Assembly: GCA_027064045.1 (NCBI GenBank)
Contig: JAMOQK010000045.1
Location: 1 to 39,931 of the forward strand
DNA from: Sulfurimonas sp.
GTDB lineage: Bacteria; Campylobacterota; Campylobacteria; Campylobacterales; Sulfurimonadaceae
Reading direction: 5' to 3'
Length of the DNA stretch: 39,931 bases
In this document: piece after piece, positions 33,417 to 39,931 of the stretch
How the letters are laid out: the number at the start of each line of letters is the position of its first letter
Position numbering within the stretch: the stretch's first letter is position 1
The notes under the pieces: generated by a model
Databases searched by the model: none
What the model saw: only the letters and a program-made list of their open reading frames with translations
What the model was told of the DNA's origin: nothing
Translations under genes and position numbers: made by a program

Positions 33417-34193
33417 ATGCACAAATTAAAAATCGGAAAATATGAACTTGGTTCCCGTCTTATTGTTGGAAGTGGAAAATATACAGATTTTCAAACAACA
33501 AAAGAGGCAACACTAGCTAGTGGTAGTGAACTTATCACTGTGGCAGTTCGTCGTCTAAATATCACAAATCCAGATGAGGAAAATCTAAGAGATACTTTTG
33601 CTGGAACAAATGTTAAGTTTTTACCAAATTCAGCAGGGTGTGTAACAGCAGAGGAAGCTATCACAACTTTTAGACTTACTCGCGAGGCAACTGGGATAGA
33701 CTTAATCAAGCTAGAGGTTATTGGCGATACTCAAAAAACACTTTACCCTGATGTTCTTGAAACCATAAAGGCATGTGAGATACTTAAAAAAGATGGTTTT
33801 ACCATCATGGCTTACACTTCAGATGATCCAATCATGGCAAAAAGACTTGAAGATGCTGGTGCAGATGCTATCATGCCTTTAGCTGCTCCTATTGGAAGTG
33901 GTTTAGGGATTCAAAATCCTTACAATGTTGTATTTGTAAAAGAAGCTGTTGGTGTACCTGTAATCGTTGATGCAGGGATAGGGTGTGCTAGTGATGCTTC
34001 TTATGCTATGGAGCTTGGTGCTGATGGTGTACTTACAAACACTGCCATAGCTCAGTCAAAAGACCCAATGATTATGGCAGAAGCTATGAAACATGCTGTA
34101 ATTGCTGGTAGAATGAGCTATTTAGCTGGAAGAATAGCTAAAAAACCTTATGCAACTGCGTCAAGCCCAGTTGATGGACTGATACAGTTTTAA
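33417..34193 (+). CDS. thiG: Thiazole synthase
   Basis: A 258-residue TIM-barrel enzyme making the thiazole phosphate of thiamine from DXP, dehydroglycine and ThiS thiocarboxylate. The Schiff-base Lys is in [10 protein letters not shown] (about residue 98), with SGKYTDF near the N-terminus, GLGIQNPYN and [29 protein letters not shown]. No thiS, thiF or thiH is adjacent. It lies 48 bp after nnr with AGGAAAA before the ATG. It contains no exact copy of the iterated 10-mer, in contrast to nnr. Confidence 0.96.
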   Translation: MHKLKIGKYELGSRLIVGSGKYTDFQTTKEATLASGSELITVAVRRLNITNPDEENLRDTFAGTNVKFLPNSAGCVTAEEAITTFRLTREATGIDLIKLEVIGDTQKTLYPDVLETIKACEILKKDGFTIMAYTSDDPIMAKRLEDAGADAIMPLAAPIGSGLGIQNPYNVVFVKEAVGVPVIVDAGIGCASDASYAMELGADGVLTNTAIAQSKDPMIMAEAMKHAVIAGRMSYLAGRIAKKPYATASSPVDGLIQF

Positions 34194-34465
34194 ACTTTCA
34201 CTTTATCTGAAAGATGGGTTAGCAAAAGTAGCTGACCCATATCTTCAAAAAATTTATCTACACCCATCCCTTTTGCCTCTAAAGAAAGTTTTAAAGCATC
34301 TAAAAAAACTTGATTTAATTGTGGTGAAGACTTCATATAAGCTTCAATAATCCATCCGATATTAAGTGTTTTAACCTCACCATTTATCTCATAATCTATC
34401 GAAGAACTAAGGTTTATCCCCTCAGCTTTTAAAATATCTTTACATTTTTTTTCTATATCATTCAT
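34190..34465 (-). CDS. Small hypothetical protein
   Basis: 91 residues: [65 protein letters not shown], then [26 protein letters not shown]. Mixed alpha/beta with a helical C-terminus and no signal peptide. No family recognised. It directly follows the transporter stop with no spacer, so the two are probably one transcript, and it overlaps the thiG stop by 4 bp. Confidence 0.75.
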   Translation of the reverse strand: MNDIEKKCKDILKAEGINLSSSIDYEINGEVKTLNIGWIIEAYMKSSPQLNQVFLDALKLSLEAKGMGVDKFFEDMGQLLLLTHLSDKVKV

Positions 34466-35803
34466 CTATATAATCCCCATCAAATTTAACATAACTACAA
34501 ACATTGAGACAGGCACGATATATCTAAGTGAAAAATACCAAATATCAAAAGCAAATTTAAGTTGAGGCCTCATAATCGATTCTACTTTTTTCTTATCAAT
34601 AACAAAACCAACAAAAATTGCCATAATAAGACCACCAAATGGGAGCATAATGGCAGCTGTGGTAAAATCGATCCAATCAAATAAGTTTTTCCCACCCCAA
34701 GTAAGAAACTCTTTATAACCATCTATATTTGATAAAATCACAATTATACCAATGAGATAAAAAAACAACCCCATAGAAACAGATGCTTTAAGTCTGCTCC
34801 ATCCAGATCTGTCTATAAAATATTGCACCATCGGCTCAACAAGGGAGACAGATGATGTTAAACCTGCAAATGCAAGAGCTATAAAAAATAAAACAGCAAA
34901 AATATTACCCAAAACTCCCATCTCATAAAAAGCAGCTGGTAAAGAGATAAAAACCAAACCTGGACCTTTGGCTGGACCTGCTCCGTATTGGTAAAGGAAT
35001 GTAAACAACATTAAACCTGCGACTATTGCAATAGTTGTATCTAAAAAAACTACCCATAAAGTATTTTTAACAATATTTGCATCTTTTGGAAGTGAAGCTG
35101 AATATGTCATGATAGCACCCATCCCCAAAGAAAGAGTAAAAAAAGCATGTCCAACAGCTGTTACAAACGCTTCTGAGTTTATTTTAGACCAATCAGGTAA
35201 AAACATAAAATCAACAGCTTTAGAAAAAGTATCAAGCGTAGTAGCATATACAAACATTGCCGAGAGAATGATAACTAAACTAGGCATTAGTATCATATTC
35301 ATCTTTTCTATACCACCTTTAATCCCTTTGTTTACAACATAAGTTATCCACACAAATGCCACAGTATGATAAAATAGTTGAGTGGTAAATCCAGTATGCA
35401 ACATTGTTGTAAAAACATTTTCTGCTTCTTTTGCACTTGATGGTAGATAAAATATAGAGGTTGCGATGTAATGAAATATCCACCCAATAACTACAGAATA
35501 AAAAGTCATAATAAAAAGACCTGCCAAACCTTGAAAACCACCAAATTTCCACATGCCAGAATGCTTTGGAGCTAACTCTTCAAAAGAGGTAACACCATCT
35601 TTTCTACCCATATAACCAATGAGCATCTCAGCAATCATAACAGAAAAACCTATAAGCAATACGGTAAATAGATAGATTAGAACAAAAGCCCCTCCACCAT
35701 AAATACCAGTTATATAAGGAAACTTCCAAATATTTCCAAGCCCAACAGCACTTCCAGCTGCTGCTAAAATAAAACCAAGCCTACTAAATCTAGCTATTTT
35801 CAT
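34466..35803 (-). CDS. Neurotransmitter:sodium symporter (NSS/SNF) family transporter
   Basis: A 445-residue inner-membrane protein with about 11-12 membrane segments. The family signature is at the N-terminus (GFILAAAGSAVGLGNIWKFPYITG), where the unwound TM1 binds sodium and substrate, and FTLSLGMGAIMTYSAS marks TM6. Bacterial relatives (TnaT, MhsT, LeuT) import amino acids with sodium. The specific substrate is not visible. One exact 10-mer (35549, read as GMW). Confidence 0.93.
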   Translation of the reverse strand: MKIARFSRLGFILAAAGSAVGLGNIWKFPYITGIYGGGAFVLIYLFTVLLIGFSVMIAEMLIGYMGRKDGVTSFEELAPKHSGMWKFGGFQGLAGLFIMTFYSVVIGWIFHYIATSIFYLPSSAKEAENVFTTMLHTGFTTQLFYHTVAFVWITYVVNKGIKGGIEKMNMILMPSLVIILSAMFVYATTLDTFSKAVDFMFLPDWSKINSEAFVTAVGHAFFTLSLGMGAIMTYSASLPKDANIVKNTLWVVFLDTTIAIVAGLMLFTFLYQYGAGPAKGPGLVFISLPAAFYEMGVLGNIFAVLFFIALAFAGLTSSVSLVEPMVQYFIDRSGWSRLKASVSMGLFFYLIGIIVILSNIDGYKEFLTWGGKNLFDWIDFTTAAIMLPFGGLIMAIFVGFVIDKKKVESIMRPQLKFAFDIWYFSLRYIVPVSMFVVMLNLMGII

Positions 35804-35896
35804 CTAATATCCCCTATAATTGAGGTAATTATACTAAAATTTCAAAATATATAAAAGAATTTACCAAAAACCATTGACATTTTATAAGTTATTGAC

Positions 35897-35902
35897 TATA
35901 AT
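35897..35902 (+). promoter_or_regulatory. -10 element of the tRNA cluster
   Basis: TATAAT in GACTATAATTTCG, with TTGACA and AT-rich DNA upstream, about 45 nt before the first tRNA. No promoter-like element is evident in the short gaps between the tRNAs, so all five are probably one transcript. Confidence 0.75.
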
Positions 35903-35946
35903 TTCGCCTCATTAATCAGCTTAAACGCTTTTTTTAATGTGTAGGT

Positions 35947-36024
35947 CGGGGTGTAGCTCAGTATGGTTAGAGTACCTGGTTTGGGACCAGGGGGCCGAAG
36001 GTTCGAGTCCTTTCACCCCGACCA
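35947..36024 (+). tRNA. tRNA-Pro(UGG)
   Basis: Acceptor CGGGGTG pairs with CACCCCG, CCA is encoded, the anticodon stem is CCTGG/CCAGG with loop TTTGGGA (anticodon TGG), and the T arm has GGTTCGAGTCC. First of five tRNAs. Confidence 0.95.
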
Positions 36025-36052
36025 TTTTTTTTAAATACTTAAATCTTAATAT

Positions 36053-36130
36053 GGTGGGATTAGCTCAGCTGGTTAGAGCACTGGTTTGTGGTGCCGGGGG
36101 TCGCGGGTTCGAATCCCGTATCCCACCCCA
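36053..36130 (+). tRNA. tRNA-His(GUG)
   Basis: Acceptor GTGGGAT pairs with ATCCCAC. The extra G at -1 opposite C73 that marks tRNA-His is present, CCA is encoded, and the anticodon loop TTGTGGT gives GTG. Confidence 0.95.
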
Positions 36131-36162
36131 TGATTTAAACTGATAATATAGCAAATATAGTA

Positions 36163-36239
36163 GCGTCCGTGGCTCAACTGGATAGAGTTTCGGATTTCGG
36201 CTCCGAGGGTTATAGGTTCGAATCCTATCGGGCGTACCA
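36163..36239 (+). tRNA. tRNA-Arg(UCG)
   Basis: Acceptor GCGTCCG pairs with CGGGCGT using two G-U pairs. Anticodon stem TCGGA/TCCGA with loop TTTCGGC (anticodon TCG). CCA encoded. Confidence 0.93.
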
Positions 36240-36251
36240 TATTTATCTGAT

Positions 36252-36328
<77 letters not shown>

Positions 36329-36378
36329 CTGCATTTTTTATGTTATCAGGTCAGAAGTGACATTAAACACTTATCCAC

Positions 36379-36463
36379 GCGGACGTGGTGAAATTGGTAG
36401 ACACGCCAGACTTAGGATCTGGTGCCGCAAGGTGTGAAGGTTCAAGTCCTTTCGTCCGCACCA
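36379..36463 (+). tRNA. tRNA-Leu(UAG)
   Basis: A class II tRNA of 85 nt with a long variable arm (TGCCGCAAGGTGT). Acceptor GCGGACG pairs with CGTCCGC, anticodon stem CCAGA/TCTGG with loop CTTAGGA (anticodon TAG), CCA encoded. The 105 bp from here to the recD2 stop hold no recognisable feature. Confidence 0.95.
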
Positions 36464-36568
36464 TCAATCAAAAACAAATTATTCCAAACCTCTATTTAAC
36501 TCCTTATTCAAGATTACTTCGACAGTTCCAATAATTCCAAATCATTCAAACAATTCAATCTATTTTTT

Positions 36569-38806
36569 TTAAAGTTCAAGCAATACAGTATCTCGCCGTG
36601 TTGCTTCAAACTTTCTGCATCCTGCTTCAAAAGCACCGTTTTCGCCTATGATTACACATTTATGTTTTGCCCTTGTTATGGCTGTATAGATAAGTTTTGT
36701 ATTGTGCATAATAAAGTGTGAAAAGCTCATAGGAATTACCACTATATCGTACTCCATCCCCTGCACCTTATGGATAGTCAAAGCATAAGACAACATCAGA
36801 TAATTTTTAACCTCTTCATAGTCATAGACAACAACTACATCCTCATTTGGGTAAAAAACAAAAACCTGCTCTTCATCCTCATCTATTTTAAAAAGTAAAC
36901 CACTCATACCATTGTATATTCGTCGTTGGTTTGAGTCTTCCCCCTCTTTAAAACCATCCCCACTCCAAGATGTCATATTTTCATTTTTGGTATGAACAAC
37001 TTTATCCATAAGCCTAAACTCTTTATTACCCTTTTTTATACACTTTTTAGGGTTTGGATTAAAATATTCCTGTAAAACTTTATTTAGATTTTGTGTCCCA
37101 AGAGTTCCCCCTTTCATAGGCGTTATAACCTGAAAATAGTTTAGATACTCTTTTATAAGTTTATTATTTAGTCTATATCTTGCTTTTTCTATGCTACTAA
37201 CAACAAGATGTAATATTTCAACAATGATATTGGTAGAGTTTTGCTCCCTTACATCTCTTAGCTCATCATTTGAGAGGGAGTTTTTCATTGCATAATAGTT
37301 TTGTATATTAACCTCTATAAACTCAAAATCATCATATTTTTGTCTATATTCAGGTATTCGTCCCACCCTAATATCATTTGCTATAAGTTTTATGGCTTGG
37401 TCTTCGTGCTGTCTGTAAATCTTAGTAAGTTTTACTATGGGTACAAGTTCAAGTGATAAAATATCGCTAAGTATATTTCCAGCCCCAATTGGTGGCAATT
37501 GTGCATCATCTCCAACTATAATGAGTATAGTATTTTTTGATATTTTAGATACTACTTTTGCAAAAAGAGTAGAGTTTATCATAGATGCCTCATCTATCAA
37601 AACCACACCATAAGGAAAAGTATCGTTTTTTTCATGTTTGACCAATAGTGATTGAATAGTAGCACTTTCATACCCTGTGGTATCTGCTATGCGTTGAGAA
37701 GCTATACCACTAAGCGCACATGTCATGATCTCTTTTTTATCATATCTGGTATTTAGTAAATCAAGTATAGTTTTACTTGTGGTACTTTTACCTGTTCCTG
37801 CATAACCAACTAAAAACAAGATACTAGCTCCATCATTTATCTTCAAAACTGCTTCTTTTTGTTGCTCACCAAGCGTTAGCTCATTCTCTTTTAAAAACAA
37901 CTCTATATCTTTTACAAAACCACCATTATCTTTTTTTGCTCTTACTTTAAAATCATCATAAATAAATTTTTCTGCATCATATAGCTTTGATGGTGATACT
38001 CTATTGTTTTTCATCTGAACTATCTCACCTGAGCCAACTCTCTCAACCAAAATAGCTTCATAAAAACTCTCTTTATTTTCAAAAGCCAAAAGTTCATCCA
38101 ACTCTCTAAAAAGTATATTTTTATCTACACAACTGTTTCCCTGTTGCTCACAATAATTTAGCAAAACATAGTCCATCGCACTCGCTATTCGGTGTTCATC
38201 AGTTTTTTCAATACCCATCTTGAGTGCTAACTCATCAGCTCTTTTAAAACCTATAGAGTTGATGGAAGTAAGTATGTAAGGATTATCTTTTATGCGAGAA
38301 CAAGGTTCATCAACATCTCTCATAGCTGTTGCAATGGTTGTTAAAAGTGTAGATGAAACATCAAAAGGACTTAAAAATTCCCCAAGTCTTCTCATAGAGC
38401 GAAACTTTTTCCAACTTGTTTGAATCTTTTTAAGTCTTTTTTCTTTTATCCCCTTAAATTCAAGCAGTTTTTCTATATCATTATCTAAAATCTCCACTAA
38501 CTCCTCAGCACCAAAATGCTCAATAAGTTCAGCTGAGAGTTTTTTAGTAAAACCTTTTATGATTTTATTTAAGAAGAAAAAGAGTTCATTTTGATTTACT
38601 TTAATAGAGGTAAATTTAAAACTTCTACCATACTTTTTATGTTCTTCCCACATGCCATGAAGTGTAACAGCAGAACCTTTTATATGTGAGACATCACTCT
38701 CATAATAATTCCCACTTATTTTTTCACCACTCTTTAAAACAGCTATAAAAAAACTATCCTCTTCAAAAAGGATTTTGTCTATCTGACCTATAAGAGTTTG
38801 TGTCAT
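36569..38806 (-). CDS. recD2: RecD2-like SF1B DNA helicase
   Basis: 745 residues. An N-terminal OB-like and helix-hairpin-helix region (IDNDIEKLLEFKGIKEKRLKKIQTSW), Walker A VGYAGTGKSTTSKTIL (about residue 335), Walker B VVLIDEASM, motif III VGDDAQLPPIGAGNIL, and the C-terminal motifs LMLSYALTIHKVQGMEYDIVVIP and LIYTAITRAKHKCVIIG. It is a 5'-3' helicase in replication or repair, not part of RecBCD. Its start overlaps the upstream hypothetical by 4 bp. One exact 10-mer (38648, read as GMW). Confidence 0.9.
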   Translation of the reverse strand: MTQTLIGQIDKILFEEDSFFIAVLKSGEKISGNYYESDVSHIKGSAVTLHGMWEEHKKYGRSFKFTSIKVNQNELFFFLNKIIKGFTKKLSAELIEHFGAEELVEILDNDIEKLLEFKGIKEKRLKKIQTSWKKFRSMRRLGEFLSPFDVSSTLLTTIATAMRDVDEPCSRIKDNPYILTSINSIGFKRADELALKMGIEKTDEHRIASAMDYVLLNYCEQQGNSCVDKNILFRELDELLAFENKESFYEAILVERVGSGEIVQMKNNRVSPSKLYDAEKFIYDDFKVRAKKDNGGFVKDIELFLKENELTLGEQQKEAVLKINDGASILFLVGYAGTGKSTTSKTILDLLNTRYDKKEIMTCALSGIASQRIADTTGYESATIQSLLVKHEKNDTFPYGVVLIDEASMINSTLFAKVVSKISKNTILIIVGDDAQLPPIGAGNILSDILSLELVPIVKLTKIYRQHEDQAIKLIANDIRVGRIPEYRQKYDDFEFIEVNIQNYYAMKNSLSNDELRDVREQNSTNIIVEILHLVVSSIEKARYRLNNKLIKEYLNYFQVITPMKGGTLGTQNLNKVLQEYFNPNPKKCIKKGNKEFRLMDKVVHTKNENMTSWSGDGFKEGEDSNQRRIYNGMSGLLFKIDEDEEQVFVFYPNEDVVVVYDYEEVKNYLMLSYALTIHKVQGMEYDIVVIPMSFSHFIMHNTKLIYTAITRAKHKCVIIGENGAFEAGCRKFEATRRDTVLLEL

Positions 38807-39135
38807 TTTTCAGAGTCTATAAAATTTTCATAACTATCTAAAGCCGTAAAATTTATCTCATATCTTAAACTATCAATTTTATCAATTCGTACAGAATCTA
38901 CACCTATCTCTCTTAATTTATCATAAGTTAAAAGCTCCCCATAATTTAACTTTAACACATCTCTTAATATCCATTGTCCTAAATCTCTATTTGAATAAGA
39001 CATTAAAGCTTTTGAGTTTTCTTGACAAACTTTTGCTTTTAAAATCTTTTTATTAGGTAAAATCAAATCAAAAGTGTCTTTTTTTTTCATATCATCACTA
39101 TAAATTAAACAGTTGTTGTTCATAATTTTATTCAT
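38803..39135 (-). CDS. Hypothetical protein upstream of recD2
   Basis: 110 residues: a beta-rich start (CLIYSDDMKKKDTFDLILPNKKILKAKVC) and LGQWILRDVLKLNYGELLTYDKLREIGVDSVRIDKIDSLRYEINF. The second half resembles the tail of some phospholipase-D-type restriction-like proteins, but I do not trust that enough to name it. GGGAG sits 6 nt before the ATG at 39135. It is translationally coupled to recD2, so a DNA-related role is plausible. The candidate toxin gene lies just upstream on the same strand. Confidence 0.65.
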   Translation of the reverse strand: MNKIMNNNCLIYSDDMKKKDTFDLILPNKKILKAKVCQENSKALMSYSNRDLGQWILRDVLKLNYGELLTYDKLREIGVDSVRIDKIDSLRYEINFTALDSYENFIDSEK

Positions 39136-39164
39136 CTAAAACTCCCACATTTTAAAAGATATGC

Positions 39165-39170
39165 TATAAT
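39165..39170 (+). promoter_or_regulatory. Extended -10 promoter of the structured antisense RNA
   Basis: TGCTATAAT, an extended -10 element (TG at 39162-39163), sits downstream of AT-rich DNA. Transcription is expected to start near 39178, at the base of a long stem, and no plus-strand protein gene follows. Confidence 0.75.
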
Positions 39171-39177
39171 TTCAATC

Positions 39178-39313
39178 AGTTGGGACAGATAGGGAGTGGG
39201 GACTCCCTACATGCTTTTAATATAACCGAAGTTCTAAAAGAACTAAGACTATAACAATTACGAGGGTAAGTCGCATTGTTACTCCTTTGGTTAAAAGGCT
39301 GACCCTGTCCCAC
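39178..39313 (+). ncRNA. Candidate Sib-like antisense antitoxin RNA
   Basis: About 136 nt from a strong promoter. A closing stem TGGGACAG (39181-39188) with CTGTCCCA (39305-39312) encloses several hairpins: TAGGGAGT/ACTCCCTA with a GGGG loop (39190-39209), AGTTCT/AGAACT (39230-39244) and AACAAT/ATTGTT (39253-39280). It is fully complementary to the 39217-39276 toxin ORF, its ribosome-binding site and its flanks. The 3' end is uncertain: there is no U run at 39313, and read-through to the hairpin near 39420 is possible. It does not look like tmRNA, RNase P or 6S RNA. Confidence 0.65.
39217..39276 (-). CDS. Candidate Ibs-like type I toxin, 19-residue hydrophobic peptide
   Basis: ATG at 39276 preceded by AAAGGAG and 5 nt. 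The ORF encodes MRLTLVIVIVLVLLELRLY: a short charged N-terminus, a Val/Ile/Leu core able to insert in the membrane, and a C-terminal Tyr. Length and pattern match the E. coli Ibs toxins as I remember them (19 residues, hydrophobic core, final Tyr). The message has the regulatory features of type I toxins: the 5' leader can pair its TGGGACAG with CTGTCCCA downstream of the ORF, and a CCTTT/AAAGG hairpin sequesters the Shine-Dalgarno. A TATATAAG element near 39362-39369 could drive it. Toxicity is inferred. Confidence 0.65.
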   Translation of the reverse strand: MRLTLVIVIVLVLLELRLY

Positions 39314-39395
39314 CTTCCACCTCGCAACACAACCAAATCACCCATAATCGCCCAACTGAGACTTATATACTAGTGAAACTTTTAGTATTTTTTAT

Positions 39396-39420
39396 AAAAT
39401 ATGACAAATTGCCATATTTT
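39396..39420 (+). terminator. AT-rich stem-loop beside the glyQ stop
   Basis: An AAAATATG / CATATTTT stem (8 bp) with a 9-nt loop. On the plus strand the stem runs into a U-rich end and may terminate the antisense RNA. On the minus strand it lies directly after the glyQ stop and may mark the end of that message. Confidence 0.45.
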
Positions 39421-39422
39421 TA

Positions 39423-39931
39423 CTAAGATTTAACTCTTTTGAGTCTCTCTTGTTCTTGCTCTTTATAAAGCTCTGCACACCCTTTTGATAGTTCACGGAT
39501 TTTTAGTATGTAGTTTTGTCTCTCTGTCTGACTTATCGCTTTTCTTGCATCTAGTACATTAAAAGTATTTGATGCCATCATGCACAGATCATATGCAGGA
39601 AGTGGAAGTCCAGCATCTAATGCTTTTTTACACTCATCACTTTTGGCATTGAACTCCCCAAAAAGCATGTCTGTATCTGCTACTTCAAAGTTGTATTTAG
39701 AAAACTCTATCTCACTCTCTTTATGAACATCACTGTAGAGTGTTTTGTTGCCATCTTTATCTATATTCCATACAATATCAAATACATTATCAACACCCTG
39801 AAGATACATTGCCAATCTCTCTGTTCCATAGGTTATCTCAACTGCCACAGGATTACACTCTATCCCACCAACTTGTTGAAAGTATGTAAATTGAGTCACT
39901 TCCATACCATTTAGCCAAACTTCCCAGCCCA
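39423..39931 (-). CDS. glyQ: Glycyl-tRNA synthetase alpha subunit, C-terminal part (5' end outside window)
   Basis: About 168 residues from the right edge: [54 protein letters not shown], then [58 protein letters not shown]. This is the alpha chain of the bacterial alpha2-beta2 GlyRS, which carries the class II catalytic core and charges tRNA-Gly. The start lies beyond 39931. The C-terminus is Lys/Arg/Glu-rich, as usual. Confidence 0.97.
   Translation of the reverse strand, partial: GWEVWLNGMEVTQFTYFQQVGGIECNPVAVEITYGTERLAMYLQGVDNVFDIVWNIDKDGNKTLYSDVHKESEIEFSKYNFEVADTDMLFGEFNAKSDECKKALDAGLPLPAYDLCMMASNTFNVLDARKAISQTERQNYILKIRELSKGCAELYKEQEQERLKRVKS

Noticed and set aside
39178-39313. The structured RNA as tmRNA, RNase P RNA, 6S RNA or a known metabolite riboswitch
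   Set aside because: None of the landmark sequences (tmRNA acceptor and tag, RNase P core, 6S long rod, TPP/cobalamin/glycine boxes) is visible, and no plus-strand gene lies downstream for a riboswitch to control.

Overview
The window is AT-rich, compact bacterial chromosome. Its gene content points to a Campylobacterota (epsilonproteobacterial) genome, most likely a free-living Sulfurimonas-like organism. The clues are a flagellin with a neighbouring Maf-type motility accessory factor, sigma-28 promoters of the epsilonproteobacterial kind, a short BioB, a chemoreceptor-rich signalling complement, extended -10 promoters of the TATAATTTC type, and dense operons with 4-bp ATGA/GTGA overlaps. 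Genus is inferred from gene content only.

Layout. 1-140: remnant of an IS3-family transposase. 221-3.8 kb (minus): maf and a flagellin driven by a sigma-28 promoter. 3.9-10.0 kb (plus): topA, a YfcE-like phosphodiesterase, bioB, a cation/proton antiporter, an AMMECR1-like protein, a coiled-coil protein and an OmpA-family lipoprotein-like protein. 10.0-14.5 kb: panE (minus), then a methyltransferase, a solo MNT nucleotidyltransferase and asnB (plus), facing a second methyltransferase. 14.5-19.9 kb (minus): a signalling operon with a Cache-GGDEF-EAL protein, dCMP deaminase and two GAF proteins, preceded by a SurA-like chaperone. 20.0-22.1 kb (plus): fliD, fliS and a fliT-like gene. 22.1-24.4 kb: an SDR, a nucleosidase-like protein, 4.5S RNA, rpmI and rplT. 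24.4-32.0 kb (minus): one long overlapping operon (kpsF/kdsD, an MNT/HEPN pair, rluB, rarA, STAS, NIT-type chemoreceptor, REC-PP2C-HATPase). 32.0-35.8 kb: nnr, thiG, a small hypothetical and an NSS transporter. 35.9-36.5 kb: five tRNAs (Pro, His, Arg, Arg, Leu). 36.6-39.9 kb (minus): recD2, a hypothetical, a candidate type I toxin-antitoxin locus and the C-terminal part of glyQ.

Two things stand out. (1) A non-palindromic 10-mer, TGGCATGTGG / CCACATGCCA, occurs 22 times exactly and at least 11 more times with one mismatch. Copies are equal on both strands, essentially all inside genes, and read in all six possible translations; nine exact copies lie in nnr alone. This is a DNA-level signal resembling a DNA uptake sequence or a highly iterated motif. 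(2) Between glyQ and a small gene near 39.2 kb, a strongly promoted, heavily structured plus-strand RNA covers an antisense 19-codon ORF with a strong Shine-Dalgarno. The ORF encodes a very hydrophobic peptide resembling Ibs toxins, so this looks like an Ibs/Sib-type type I toxin-antitoxin system. Further signals are two genes that seem to begin with AUA in an AUAA stop/start overlap, a G9 tract at the end of the GGDEF-EAL gene, a T9 tract in the flagellin promoter, an HEPN protein with a rearranged catalytic motif, and two likely leaderless genes with identical promoter-to-ATG spacing.
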